64,000 bases of DNA, taken from NCBI RefSeq assembly GCF_001571365.1, contig NZ_BCTQ01000001.1:62001-126000 (forward strand). Reading direction: 5' to 3'. The notes beneath the pieces were generated by a model. That model saw only the letters and a list, made by a program, of their open reading frames with translations. It was not told where the DNA came from and ran no database searches. The position numbers and the translations under genes are program-made. Source of the stretch: Achromobacter denitrificans NBRC 15125. GTDB taxonomy: Bacteria; Pseudomonadota; Gammaproteobacteria; Burkholderiales; Burkholderiaceae_B. Numbering within the stretch: the stretch's first letter is position 1; every line of letters begins with the position of its first letter. Shown one piece after another: positions 48,453 through 57,704 of the stretch.

Positions 48453-49340
48453 ATGACTGACTTTTTCGGCATCCCCATACAGGCCTTGTTCGGCCAGCTA
48501 TTGCTAGGCTTGGTCAACGGCTCCTTCTACGCCATGCTGTCGCTCGGGCTGGCCGTCATCTTCGGGCTGCTTAACGTCATCAACTTCGCGCACGGCGCGC
48601 TCTACATGCTGGGCGCGTTCATCGCCTGGATGGGCCTGTCGTACTTCGGGCTGAATTACTGGGTCATGCTGATCGTGGCGCCGCTGATCGTGGGGCTGTT
48701 CGGGATCATCATCGAGAAACTCCTGCTCAAGCACCTGTACAAGCTCGACCATCTGTACGGGCTGCTGCTGACCTTCGGGCTGACGCTGCTCATCGAGGGG
48801 CTGTTCCGCAGCTTCTACGGCGTGTCGGGCCAACCCTACCCCACGCCCGACGCCCTGCGCGGCGCGACCAACCTGGGCTTCATGATCCTGCCGAACTACC
48901 GCGGCTGGGTCGTGGCGGCGTCGGTGGTGGTGTGCCTGGCCACCTGGTTCGTCATCGAACGCACCCGCCTGGGCGCCCTGCTGCGCGCCGGCACCGAAAA
49001 CCCGAGGCTGGTCGAAGCCTTCGGCGTGAACGTTCCCCGCATGATCACGCTGACCTACGGTTTCGGCGTGGCGCTGGCGGGCTTCGCCGGCGTGCTGGCC
49101 GCGCCGGTCCTGCAGATTTCCCCGCTGATGGGGTCCAACCTCATCATCGTCGTGTTCGCGGTCGTCGTGATCGGAGGCATGGGGTCCATCATGGGCGCCA
49201 TCGTCACCGGGCTGGGCCTGGGCGTCATCGAAGGCCTCACCAAAGTGTTCTGGCCCGAAGCTTCCAGCACGGTCGTCTTCATCATCATGGCCATTGTTCT
49301 GTTGATCCGCCCGGCCGGGCTGTTCGGAAAAGAGAAATGA
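48453..49340 (+). CDS. Branched-chain/amide ABC transporter permease (LivH type)
   Basis: This 295-residue membrane protein has about eight helices and the LivH pattern LLLGLVNGSFYAMLSLGLAVIFGLLNVINFAHGALYMLGA (read in parts). ERTRLGALLRAGTENPRLVEAFGVN is the cytoplasmic EAA-like loop. It ends GLFGKEK and overlaps livM by 4 bp. Confidence 0.95.
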   Translation: MTDFFGIPIQALFGQLLLGLVNGSFYAMLSLGLAVIFGLLNVINFAHGALYMLGAFIAWMGLSYFGLNYWVMLIVAPLIVGLFGIIIEKLLLKHLYKLDHLYGLLLTFGLTLLIEGLFRSFYGVSGQPYPTPDALRGATNLGFMILPNYRGWVVAASVVVCLATWFVIERTRLGALLRAGTENPRLVEAFGVNVPRMITLTYGFGVALAGFAGVLAAPVLQISPLMGSNLIIVVFAVVVIGGMGSIMGAIVTGLGLGVIEGLTKVFWPEASSTVVFIIMAIVLLIRPAGLFGKEK

Positions 49341-50320
49341 ATCGTCAATTCCTGGGCTATGCGGCGTTGGCCATCGTGGTGGCCATTCTTCCCTTCGTTG
49401 GGGTGTATCCGATCTTCGCCATGAAGGTCATGTGCTATGCCCTCTTCGCCTGCGCGTTCAACCTGCTGCTGGGCTTCACCGGGCTGCTGTCGTTCGGCCA
49501 TGCCGCCTTCCTGGGCAGCGCGGCCTACGCAGCGGGGCACGCCATGAAGGTCTGGGGCTTCCCCACCGAGATCGGCCTGCTGTTCGGCGTCGCCGTCGCG
49601 GCGCTCCTGGGCCTGGCGATGGGCGCGCTTGCCATCCGCCGCAGCGGCATCTACTTCGCCATGATCACGCTGGCGCTGGCGCAGATGGTGTTCTTCTTCT
49701 TCCTGCAGGCCAAGTTCACCGGCGGCGAAGACGGGCTGCAAAGCGTGCCGCGCGGCACCCTGCTGGGCCTGGTCGACCTCTCCAAGGACTTGAACCTGTA
49801 CTACCTGGTGATGGGCGTGTTCGCGCTGGGCTTCTTCATCATCTGGCGCACGGTGCACTCGCCCTTCGGGCAGGTGCTGCAAGCTCTGCGCGAGAACGAG
49901 CCGCGCGCCATCTCGCTGGGCTACGACGTCGACCGCTTCAAGCTGCTCGCCTTCGTGCTGTCGGCCGCCATCGCCGGGCTGGCCGGCGCCACCAAGACGC
50001 TGGTGTTCGTGTCCGCCACCCTCTCGGACGCCACCTGGCAGATGTCGGGCCTGGTCATCCTCATGACGCTGATCGGCGGCCTGGGCACCTTGACCGGCCC
50101 CATCCTGGGCGCCTTCATCGTGGTGTTGCTCGAAAACAAGGTGGGCGACTTCGGACAGATGCTCGCCAGCCTGACCGGCGTGGACTGGTTCCTGCGCCTG
50201 GGCGAATCCGTCACCATCGTGATCGGGCTGATCTTCGTGATCTGCGTGCTGGCGTTCCGCCGCGGCATCGTGGGCGAGATCGGCGCCTTCATCGACCGCC
50301 GGCGCGCCGCCCGCGCCTAG
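49337..50320 (+). CDS. Branched-chain/amide ABC transporter permease (LivM type)
   Basis: This 327-residue membrane protein has the LivM features NLLLGFTGLLSFGHAAFLGSAAY, ALAIRRSGIYFAMITLALAQMVF and the cytoplasmic loop VLQALRENEPRAISLGYDV. It pairs with the LivH gene just upstream to form the channel. The ATG overlaps the livH stop. A terminator follows. Confidence 0.95.
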   Translation: MNRQFLGYAALAIVVAILPFVGVYPIFAMKVMCYALFACAFNLLLGFTGLLSFGHAAFLGSAAYAAGHAMKVWGFPTEIGLLFGVAVAALLGLAMGALAIRRSGIYFAMITLALAQMVFFFFLQAKFTGGEDGLQSVPRGTLLGLVDLSKDLNLYYLVMGVFALGFFIIWRTVHSPFGQVLQALRENEPRAISLGYDVDRFKLLAFVLSAAIAGLAGATKTLVFVSATLSDATWQMSGLVILMTLIGGLGTLTGPILGAFIVVLLENKVGDFGQMLASLTGVDWFLRLGESVTIVIGLIFVICVLAFRRGIVGEIGAFIDRRRAARA

Positions 50321-50343
50321 GGCAAAACCCTTGCGCCAACCGG

Positions 50344-50376
50344 ACGGGGCCGCAACTTGCGGCCCCGTTTGCTTTT
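50344..50376 (+). terminator. Rho-independent terminator after the first ABC operon
   Basis: A stem of at least 10 bp (ACGGGGCCGC with GCGGCCCCGT) and a 5-base loop are followed by TTGCTTTT. It lies 24 bases after the livM stop. Confidence 0.85.
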
Positions 50377-50443
50377 GCGCCCCGCCGGCGCCGATTCCCC
50401 CGCCCCGTACAATGGCGGGACCCAACCCGACAGGTGCCTGACC

Positions 50444-51469
50444 ATGCGCAACTTGCACATCGCCTCCGCCTTCTGCGCCCTGGCGTTGGCCTCGGCCTTG
50501 CCGTCCGCCGCGGCGGCGCAATCCGCCCCCGCCGCTCCCCCTGCCTGCGAAGTCGACCGCCCCATTCGTTTCAGCGGCCTGAACTGGGAATCCAACCTGG
50601 TGCTGGCCGGCATCGAACGCTACGTGCTGGAACACGGCTACGGCTGCAAGACCACGGTCGAGATCGGCGAAACGCTGCCCATGCTGGCCGCCCTGCAACG
50701 CGGGGACGTGGACGTCACCCCCGAGGTCTGGCCCGGCCAGATCGAGGGCGCCTGGAAAAAAGCCCTGGCCAGCGGCCGCGTGCTGGGCGTGGGCCATGTC
50801 TACGACGCCGGCGAAGGCTGGTACGTGCCCCGCTACACCGTCGAGCGCCATCCCGACCTGAAGGCCGCATCCGACCTGGCCCGCTTCAAGGACGTCTTCG
50901 CCGACCCCGAGGACCCGGGGCGCGGGCGCATCTACGGCTGCCCCGCCGGCTGGGCCTGCGGGACGCTGAACGACAACCTGCTGCGCGCTCTGGGCCTGGA
51001 CCGCGACTATGCGCTGTTCGCGCCCGGCTCGGGCGCCGCGCAGAAGGCCGCCATCGTCTCGGCCTACAAGCGCAAGCGCGACATCGTCTTCTACTACTGG
51101 ACGCCCACCTCCCTGGTCGGCGCGCTGGACCTGGTCAAACTGGAACTGCCGCCCTTCGACCAGCAGGCCTACACCTGCATGACCGACCCCAAATGCGCGC
51201 ATCCGGTGGCGACGGAGTTCAAGCCCAACCCCGTGGTGACCGGGCTGAACGCCGGCTTCGCCAAGCAGGCTCCCCAGCTGGCCGCCTTCTTCGCCAAGCT
51301 GACCGTGCCCGAGGACGCCATCGACGCCACCCTGGGCTGGCTGGAAAACGAAGGCAAGGAGCCCGAGGACGCCGCCCGCTATTTCCTCAAGCAATACGGC
51401 GAGGTCTGGCGGCAATGGATACCCGCCGATACCGCCGCGCGCGTGCAGGCGGCGCTGGCAAAGGAATGA
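50444..51469 (+). CDS. Orphan OpuAC-type substrate-binding protein (betaine/choline)
   Basis: This 341-residue periplasmic protein has a signal peptide (1-25, ending AAAQS) and an OpuAC domain: IRFSGLNWESNLVLAGIERYVLEHGYGC and DVDVTPEVWPGQIEGAWKKAL. Family members bind glycine betaine, proline betaine or choline. No permease or ATPase of that system is nearby. The phospholipase C gene downstream would release phosphocholine, which makes a choline-type ligand attractive. Confidence 0.82.
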   Translation: MRNLHIASAFCALALASALPSAAAAQSAPAAPPACEVDRPIRFSGLNWESNLVLAGIERYVLEHGYGCKTTVEIGETLPMLAALQRGDVDVTPEVWPGQIEGAWKKALASGRVLGVGHVYDAGEGWYVPRYTVERHPDLKAASDLARFKDVFADPEDPGRGRIYGCPAGWACGTLNDNLLRALGLDRDYALFAPGSGAAQKAAIVSAYKRKRDIVFYYWTPTSLVGALDLVKLELPPFDQQAYTCMTDPKCAHPVATEFKPNPVVTGLNAGFAKQAPQLAAFFAKLTVPEDAIDATLGWLENEGKEPEDAARYFLKQYGEVWRQWIPADTAARVQAALAKE

Positions 51470-51561
51470 GGCGGACGGGCCCGCCCGCCGCCCCCGGCTC
51501 ATGTATCCTGACGTTTCGGCGCGGCTGACGCGCCACCCCATACAAGCGAAGGAAGACAACC

Positions 51562-52407
51562 ATGGACGCCCTGTACTGGCACGACGGTCGCTGGACCACT
51601 GAAAACCCCAAACTGCTCGGTCCCGCCGACCACGCCTTCTGGATGGCCAGCATGGTCTTCGACGGCGCCCGCGCCTTCCGCGGCCTGACGCCCGACCTGG
51701 ACCTGCACTGCCAGCGCGTGGTGCGCTCGGCCGAAAAGATGCTGATGAAGCCCCAGATCGGCTGGGAAGAGATCCAATCGCTGTGCCTGCAGGCCGTCGC
51801 CAAGTTCCCCCCGGGCACCGAGCTCTACATCAAGCCGATGTTCTATTGCGCCGACGGCTTCCTGCTGCCCGACGCCGACAAGACCCAGTTCGTGCTGCAC
51901 GTGTTCAAGGTGCCGATGCCCGGCGACCAGGGCTTTTCCGCCTGCTTCTCCAGCTTCGCGCGCTCCTGGCCCAACATGGCGCCCACCGACGCCAAGGCCT
52001 CCTGCCTCTACCCCAACGGCCAGCGCGCGATCCGCGAAGCCGCCGAAAAGGGCTTCGACAACGCCATCATGCTGGACGGCGACGGCAACATCGCCGAATT
52101 CGCCACCAGCAACCTCTGGATCGCCAAGGACGGCGTGGTGTCCACGCCCGCGGACAACGGCACCTTCCTGAACGGCATCACCCGCCGCCGCGTCCTCGCC
52201 TTGCTGAAGGCCGACGGCGTCGACGTGCGCGAACGCAGCCTCACGCGGGCCGACGTCGAAGCCGCCGACGAAGTCTTCTCCTCCGGCAACTACGGCAAGG
52301 TGGTGCACGTGAACCGCGTCGAAGACCGCGCCCTGGAATATGGCCCGATGGCGCGCCGCGCGCACAAGCTGTATATGGATTACGCGGAAAGCACCGGCAA
52401 GAAGTAG
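51562..52407 (+). CDS. Class IV PLP aminotransferase (branched-chain type)
   Basis: This 281-residue protein belongs to the IlvE/Dat fold-type IV group: HAFWMASMVFDGARAFRG, KASCLYPNGQRAIREA (with the PLP lysine), DGDGNIAEFATSNLW with the glutamate that contacts PLP, and GITRRRVLALL. It may transaminate branched-chain amino acids or D-amino acids. Shorter than E. coli IlvE (309), so substrate is left open. GAAGGAAGAC precedes the ATG. Confidence 0.88.
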   Translation: MDALYWHDGRWTTENPKLLGPADHAFWMASMVFDGARAFRGLTPDLDLHCQRVVRSAEKMLMKPQIGWEEIQSLCLQAVAKFPPGTELYIKPMFYCADGFLLPDADKTQFVLHVFKVPMPGDQGFSACFSSFARSWPNMAPTDAKASCLYPNGQRAIREAAEKGFDNAIMLDGDGNIAEFATSNLWIAKDGVVSTPADNGTFLNGITRRRVLALLKADGVDVRERSLTRADVEAADEVFSSGNYGKVVHVNRVEDRALEYGPMARRAHKLYMDYAESTGKK

Positions 52408-52478
52408 GATCGCCTTGCGCCGCCATTTTTAGAAAAACTGCCCGCCACGCGCGGGCAGTGCCGTTCTGAGGACTGCCC

Positions 52479-54632
52479 ATGCACACCCGCCGCACTTTCC
52501 TCCGCAACAGCGCCACGCTCGCCGCGGCGGGCAGCGCCCTGGCCATGTTGCCGGCGCCGCTGCGCCGCGCCTTCGCGATTCCCGCCGCCCGTCGCACGGG
52601 CACGATCCGCGACGTGGAGCACATCGTGGTCTTCATGCAGGAGAACCGCTCGTTCGACCATTATTTCGGCGGACTGGCGGGCGTGCGCGGGTTTGGCGAC
52701 CGCTTTCCCATCCCCGTGCCGGACAGCCCCGACGCGCGCCGCCGCAGCGTCTGGGCGCAGTACAACGACAAGCCCGAGGACGGCGCCCCTCGCACGGTGC
52801 TGCCCTTCCGCCTGGATACGCGCGAGGCCTTTGAAACCATGCGCGTGGCCAGCACGCCGCACACCTGGTCCAATGCCCAGGACGCCTGGGACGCCGGCCG
52901 CATGGGCAATTGGCCTGCCGCCAAGAAGAACCACTCCATGGCGTACTACACGGAAGGCGATATGCCTTTCCAGTACGCCATGGCGCGCGCTTTTACCGTG
53001 TGCGACGCCTATCACTGCTCTTTCACCGGCGGCACCAACACCAACCGGCTGTTCCTGTGGACGGGCACCAATGACGGCCTGGGCCGGGGCAAGGGTCCGG
53101 CGCTGGGCAACCTCTACAACAAGTTGAAGGGCGGCGATCCGGCGGGCGGCTACACCTGGACGACCTATCCGGAGCGGCTGGAAGCCGCGGGGGTCAGCTG
53201 GTGCATCTACCAGGACATGGCGGACAACTATTCGCTCAATCCCACCGCGGGCTTCAAGGCCTACCGCGATGCCTACCACGGCCTGCCCGGCTCGCGCGCG
53301 GCGCTGAAGGACAAGGCCCTGAGCACCCGCAGCCTGGATGCGCTGCGCCAGGACGTGCTGGACGGCAAGCTGCCGCAGGTGTCCTGGATCTGCGCCACCA
53401 AGGCCGGATCCGAGCATCCCAGCCCGTCCAGCCCGGCCCAGGGCGCGGACTACACGGCCCGGGTGCTGGATGCCTTGACGGCCGATCCGGAGGTCTGGAG
53501 CAAGACCGTCCTGCTGCTGATGTTCGACGAGAACGACGGCTTCTTCGACCACATGCCGCCGCCCGCGCCGCCCTCGCGCGACACCTCCGGCGCGCTGGCG
53601 GGCGCGTCCACCGTGGATACCGCCGGCGAATACCACGAGATCGTCACAGGCGCCGAAAAGGACGATACGCCGGCGCATCTGCACGGCGTGTACGGGCTGG
53701 GGCCGCGCGTGCCCATGTACGTGCTGTCTCCCTGGACCAAGGGCGGCTGGGTCAATTCTCAAGTGTTCGACCACACGTCGGTGCTGCGCTTCATCGAGCA
53801 ACGATTCGGCGTGGCCGAACCCAATATCTCGGCCTGGCGCCGCGCCGTCTGCGGCGACCTGACCTCGATTTTCGATTTCTCCGCGCCGGAAGGCGCGGGC
53901 CTGCCCGGCGGCCTGCCGGCCACGGCCGAACGCGCCGGGCTCGCCTCGGCGCTGCCGGGCACGGTCACCCCGCCCGCGCCGCTCCAGCCAGAACGGGCGC
54001 GGCAGCAATCCGGCACGCGGCCTTCGCGTCCGCTGCCTTATGCGCTGCAGGTCCATGCCGCCGTGGAAGGGGAACGGGTATCGCTGCGGTTCGAGAATAC
54101 CGGCACGGCAGGCGCGGTGTTCCATGTGTACGACAGGCTGCGCCTGGAGCGCGGGCCGCGCCGCTACACGGTGGAGGCCGGCAAGCAGCTGGCGGATGCG
54201 TGGCCGGCCTCGGCCGACGATGGCCGCTATGACCTCTGGGTACTGGGCCCCAACGGATTCCACCGGCATTGCACGGGACGCGCGGGCACGGCGGGCATGC
54301 CGCCGCTGGAAGTCGCGGCCGATCATCAGGGGCCCGGCGTGCCGCTGCGCCTGACGCTGCACAACCCTGCCTCGCGGCCCCGCTCGATCCAGGTGGAGGC
54401 CAATGCCTATGACTATCCGCGGCAGCCCCCCGCCACGCTGGCTCCCGGCGAGACGGTCAGCCTGTCGTGGGACATGACCCGCAGCGGGGGCTGGTACGAC
54501 GTCACCGTGCGCGACGACGCCGAGCCCGGCTATACCCGCCGGCTGGCCGGACGCGTCGAGACCGGCGCGCCCTCCATTTCCGATCCCGCGATGGGACAGG
54601 AGCTGATCCTGCAATGGACGCCCGCGGCATGA
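52479..54632 (+). CDS. Tat-exported phosphocholine-type phospholipase C
   Basis: This 717-residue enzyme has a twin-arginine signal (RR at 4-5, TRRTFLRNSA) and the acid-phosphatase-like PLC domain: IVVFMQENRSFDHYFGGLAGVRGF, YHCSFTGGTNTNR, LLMFDENDGFFDHMPPP and TSVLRFIEQRFG. Two C-terminal DUF756 domains (about 525-610 and 630-712) are typical of PlcH/PlcN. It should hydrolyse phosphatidylcholine or sphingomyelin. Hemolytic versus non-hemolytic cannot be decided. It overlaps the next gene by 4 bp. Confidence 0.92.
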   Translation: MHTRRTFLRNSATLAAAGSALAMLPAPLRRAFAIPAARRTGTIRDVEHIVVFMQENRSFDHYFGGLAGVRGFGDRFPIPVPDSPDARRRSVWAQYNDKPEDGAPRTVLPFRLDTREAFETMRVASTPHTWSNAQDAWDAGRMGNWPAAKKNHSMAYYTEGDMPFQYAMARAFTVCDAYHCSFTGGTNTNRLFLWTGTNDGLGRGKGPALGNLYNKLKGGDPAGGYTWTTYPERLEAAGVSWCIYQDMADNYSLNPTAGFKAYRDAYHGLPGSRAALKDKALSTRSLDALRQDVLDGKLPQVSWICATKAGSEHPSPSSPAQGADYTARVLDALTADPEVWSKTVLLLMFDENDGFFDHMPPPAPPSRDTSGALAGASTVDTAGEYHEIVTGAEKDDTPAHLHGVYGLGPRVPMYVLSPWTKGGWVNSQVFDHTSVLRFIEQRFGVAEPNISAWRRAVCGDLTSIFDFSAPEGAGLPGGLPATAERAGLASALPGTVTPPAPLQPERARQQSGTRPSRPLPYALQVHAAVEGERVSLRFENTGTAGAVFHVYDRLRLERGPRRYTVEAGKQLADAWPASADDGRYDLWVLGPNGFHRHCTGRAGTAGMPPLEVAADHQGPGVPLRLTLHNPASRPRSIQVEANAYDYPRQPPATLAPGETVSLSWDMTRSGGWYDVTVRDDAEPGYTRRLAGRVETGAPSISDPAMGQELILQWTPAA

Positions 54633-55051
54633 AACCGCCCCCGCCCTACGAAGACGCCGTGACGTTCCAGTTCGGCGATTCGCCCGCGTTGGCCGATGAA
54701 TTGCTGGCCCTGGTGCTGGCCGGCGCGAAAACCGCCACCTGCGGCGCGCTGCGCGACTTCAACGACCGGGAGCCGGTGCCCCAGGCCGGTCGGCGCGACG
54801 TGGTGCTGGACGGGCAAGGCCGGCCGGCCTGCGCCATCGAAACCACCAGCGTGCTGATCCAGCGTTTCGACCAGGTGGACGAGGCCTTCGCGCTGGCCGA
54901 GGGCGAAGGCCCGTACGAGGCCTGGCGCGACGGACATATCGCGTACTTCGACCGCAACGGCGGCTATGCGCCGGACATGATGCTGGTGTGCGAGCGCTTC
55001 CGCGTGGTCGACGTTTTCGTCCGGAATGAAAAAGCGCCGGGCTTGCCATAA
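54629..55051 (+). CDS. ASCH-domain protein
   Basis: This 140-residue protein matches the ASCH fold: FGDSPALADELLALVLAGAKTATCGAL with the conserved GxKTAT-like motif, then FNDREPVPQAGRRDVVLDGQGRPACAIETT. DEAFALAEGEGPYEAWRDGHIAYF follows. ASCH proteins bind nucleic acids or nucleosides and some are ribonucleases or amidohydrolases; the role here is unknown. The ATG at 54629 overlaps the phospholipase stop; an ATG at 54614 would add five residues. Its stop codon lies in the loop of the terminator. Confidence 0.8.
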   Translation: MKPPPPYEDAVTFQFGDSPALADELLALVLAGAKTATCGALRDFNDREPVPQAGRRDVVLDGQGRPACAIETTSVLIQRFDQVDEAFALAEGEGPYEAWRDGHIAYFDRNGGYAPDMMLVCERFRVVDVFVRNEKAPGLP

Positions 55052-55066
55052 GCCGGCGCTTTTTTT
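55029..55066. terminator. Bidirectional terminator containing an ORF stop
   Basis: AAAAAGCGCCGG at the left pairs with CCGGCGCTTTTT at the right around a loop holding GCTT and AAGC, with A and T runs on both sides. It can terminate the plus-strand ASCH gene and the minus-strand ABC operon. The ASCH stop TAA is at 55049-55051, within the loop. Confidence 0.85.
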
Positions 55067-55102
55067 CCTTGGGACGAGGAAGGATCAGAGGCGCGGGGCC
55101 GC

Positions 55103-55864
55103 TCAGCCCTGCTCGCCGCCCTTGCCCAGGCCCAGGTAGCTTTCGATCACCTTCGGGTCGCCGGCCAGCTCGCGCGCCGGCCCATGCAGGATGACTTCGC
55201 CGGTTTCCAGCACGTAGCCGTAGTCGGCCACCTGCAGCGCCGCGCGCGCGTTCTGCTCGACCAGCAGGATGGCCACGCCCGTTTCGCGCAGGCGCGCGAT
55301 GATGTGGAAAATCTCGCGCACGATGCGCGGCGCCAGGCCCAGGCTGGGCTCGTCCAGCATCAGCAGGTTGGGCTTGGCCATCAGCGCGCGGCCCACGGCC
55401 AGCATCTGACGCTCGCCGCCCGACAGGGTGCCGGCCTGCTGGCCGCGCCGCTCCCGCAGGCGCGGGAACAGATCGAAGACTTCGTTCAGCGTGTCGCGCC
55501 AGCCGCTTTCGCGCGCGCGGTAGCGCCGGAAGCCGCCCAGCAGCAGGTTGTCTTCCACCGACATGGTGCCGAACAGTTCGCGGCGCTCGGGCACCAGCGA
55601 CATGCCGGCCGCGACGCGGCGCTCCACCTGCCAGCCCGACACGTCGGCGCCCGCGTACTGCACGGCGCCGGCCGCGTGGCCGGTCTGGGGCAAGGAGCCC
55701 ATGATCGCGTTCAGCATGGTGGACTTGCCGGCGCCGTTGGCGCCGATCACCGTGACGATGCTGCCCGCCGGCACCGTGAGCGTGGCGCCCACCAGCGCGC
55801 CGACCTTGCCGTAGCGGGCCGACAGCTTGCTGACTTCGAGAACGGGGGATTGGGTTGCGCTCAT
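55103..55864 (-). CDS. Branched-chain/amide ABC transporter ATPase (LivF type), second system
   Basis: This 253-residue ATPase has a normal Walker [10 protein letters not shown] (K47), [28 protein letters not shown] and LLVEQNAR. LivF type is inferred from length and from [18 protein letters not shown]. Its ATG shares one base with the stop of the fused permease-ATPase gene upstream (TGATG). Confidence 0.94.
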   Translation of the reverse strand: MSATQSPVLEVSKLSARYGKVGALVGATLTVPAGSIVTVIGANGAGKSTMLNAIMGSLPQTGHAAGAVQYAGADVSGWQVERRVAAGMSLVPERRELFGTMSVEDNLLLGGFRRYRARESGWRDTLNEVFDLFPRLRERRGQQAGTLSGGERQMLAVGRALMAKPNLLMLDEPSLGLAPRIVREIFHIIARLRETGVAILLVEQNARAALQVADYGYVLETGEVILHGPARELAGDPKVIESYLGLGKGGEQG

Positions 55865-57699
55865 CACACGCCTCCTGCCGACACGGGCTTGGCCTGATCC
55901 GCTTCGGGCAGGTCGTCGTCGATGCCGCCCAGGTAGGCTTCCAGCACCGCCGGGTTCTTTTGCACGTCGGCCGGCACGCCTTCGGCCAGCTTGGTGCCGA
56001 AATCCATCACCACGAGGTGGTTGGTCAGGCGCATCACAAAATCCATATCGTGTTCGACGAGCAGAATGCTCATTCCCTCGGCGCGCAGCTGTTCCAGCAC
56101 GCGGGCCAGGTCTTGCTTTTCCTTGTAGCGCAGGCCGGCCGCGGGTTCGTCCAGCAGCAGCAGCACCGGGTCGGCGGCCAGGGCGCGCGCGATTTCCAGA
56201 ATGCGTTGCTGGCCCAGCGCCAGGTTGCCCGCCTGTTCGTACAGGTATTCGCCCAGGCCCACGCGCTTGATCTGTTCCGCGGCTTCGTGCAGCAGTTGGG
56301 CTTCGCGGGCCCGGTCCGAGTGCAGCGCGCCCGCGAGCACGCCGACGTCCGAGCGCAAGTGCGCGCCCAGGGCCACGTTCTCCAGCACCGTCATGCCGGG
56401 CAGCAACTGCACGTGCTGGAAGGTGCGGCCGACACCCAGCTTGGCGATTTCGCGCGCCGAACGGCTGTCGATGCGCTGGCCCATGAACGTGACCTTGCCC
56501 CGCGTCACCGGCAGCACGCCGCTGATCAGGTTGAAGGTCGTGCTCTTGCCGGCGCCGTTCGGGCCGATCAGGCCCATGATTTCGCCGGATGCGACCTTGA
56601 AGGAGATGTCGTTGACAGCGACCAGGCCGCCGAACTCCTTGCGGATGGCGTCCACTTCCAGCACCACCTGGCCGGGCTGCGGGCGCGCGCGCGTCGGCAG
56701 GGCCGGGGCCGGGGCCGGCGGCGCCAGGTTGCGGCGCGAGCCGTCGGCACCAGTGATGCTGCTCCACCAGCCGGCCAGGATCGGCCACAGGCCATTGCGG
56801 GCGTATTGCAGCATCAGGATCAGCAGCACGCCGAAGACGATCATCTCGAAGTTGGCGTTGGTGTCCAGCAGCTTGGGCAGGAGGTTCTGCAGCTGGTCCT
56901 TCAGCACCAGGATGACGCTGGAGCCCAGCAGGGCGCCCCAGACGTAGCCCGCGCCACCCACCACGGCCATGAACAGGTATTCGATGCCGTAGTTGATGCC
57001 GAACGGGCTGGGGCTGACGGCGCGCTGCATGTGCGCATAGAGCCAGCCGGACACGCAGGCCAGCAGCGCCGCCCAGACGAAGATCACGACCTTGTAGGCG
57101 GCGGTGTTCACGCCCATGGATTCGGCCATGCCCGCGCCGCTCTTGAGCGCGCGGATGGCGCGTCCCGGACGCGAGTTCAGCAGGTTGCGGGTCGCCCACA
57201 GCGCCAGCAGCACGAACACCCAGATCAGGAAATAGATGTGGCGGCCGCTGGCCAGCGACATGCCGAAGATGCTGATGGGCTCGATGCCGGCGATGCCGTC
57301 ATGCTTGCCCAGCCAGTCGATGTTGCCGAACAGGAAGTACAGGGACAAGCCCCAGGCGATGGTACCCAGCGGGAGGTAGTGGCCCGACAGGCGCAGCGTG
57401 ATGGCGCCCAGCAGGTAGGCCACCACGGCGGTCAGGACCAGCCCGGCGGGTAGCGCCAGCCACGGCGACACGTCGTACTGGGTGGTCAGGAAGGCAGTGG
57501 TGTAGGCGCCCAGGCCCACGAACGCCGCCTGGCCGAACGAGGTCAGGCCGCCCACGCCGGTCAGCAGCACCAGGCCGAGGACGACCAGGCTGGCCAACCC
57601 GATGTAGTTGAGTTGCGTCACCCAGAATTCGGGCGTGGCCGGCACCAGCGGCAGGCCCGCCAGGACGACGATGAAGACGGCAAGCAGAATGCGGTTCAT
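55864..57699 (-). CDS. Fused LivM permease and LivG ATPase
   Basis: This 611-residue protein is one continuous frame. Residues 1 to about 315 are a LivM-type permease ([55 protein letters not shown]). A Pro/Ala-rich linker covers about 320-344. Residues 345 to 611 are a LivG-type ATPase with Walker [10 protein letters not shown] (K385), [26 protein letters not shown] and VEHDMDF. There is no stop or frameshift between. It lies 5 bases after the LivH gene. Confidence 0.93.
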   Translation of the reverse strand: MNRILLAVFIVVLAGLPLVPATPEFWVTQLNYIGLASLVVLGLVLLTGVGGLTSFGQAAFVGLGAYTTAFLTTQYDVSPWLALPAGLVLTAVVAYLLGAITLRLSGHYLPLGTIAWGLSLYFLFGNIDWLGKHDGIAGIEPISIFGMSLASGRHIYFLIWVFVLLALWATRNLLNSRPGRAIRALKSGAGMAESMGVNTAAYKVVIFVWAALLACVSGWLYAHMQRAVSPSPFGINYGIEYLFMAVVGGAGYVWGALLGSSVILVLKDQLQNLLPKLLDTNANFEMIVFGVLLILMLQYARNGLWPILAGWWSSITGADGSRRNLAPPAPAPALPTRARPQPGQVVLEVDAIRKEFGGLVAVNDISFKVASGEIMGLIGPNGAGKSTTFNLISGVLPVTRGKVTFMGQRIDSRSAREIAKLGVGRTFQHVQLLPGMTVLENVALGAHLRSDVGVLAGALHSDRAREAQLLHEAAEQIKRVGLGEYLYEQAGNLALGQQRILEIARALAADPVLLLLDEPAAGLRYKEKQDLARVLEQLRAEGMSILLVEHDMDFVMRLTNHLVVMDFGTKLAEGVPADVQKNPAVLEAYLGGIDDDLPEADQAKPVSAGGV

Positions 57700-57704
57700 G
57701 ACGT

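Noticed and set aside
49055-51559. 834-codon minus-strand frame over livM and the receptor gene
   Set aside because: Crosses three real plus-strand genes and a terminator; no family pattern.
52439-52457. Terminator hairpin after the aminotransferase gene
   Set aside because: TGCCCGC pairs with GCGGGCA, but no T tract follows; it may be a leader structure of the phospholipase gene.
52380-54614. 744-codon minus-strand frame over the phospholipase gene
   Set aside because: Shadow of a gene with a clear Tat signal and PLC motifs.
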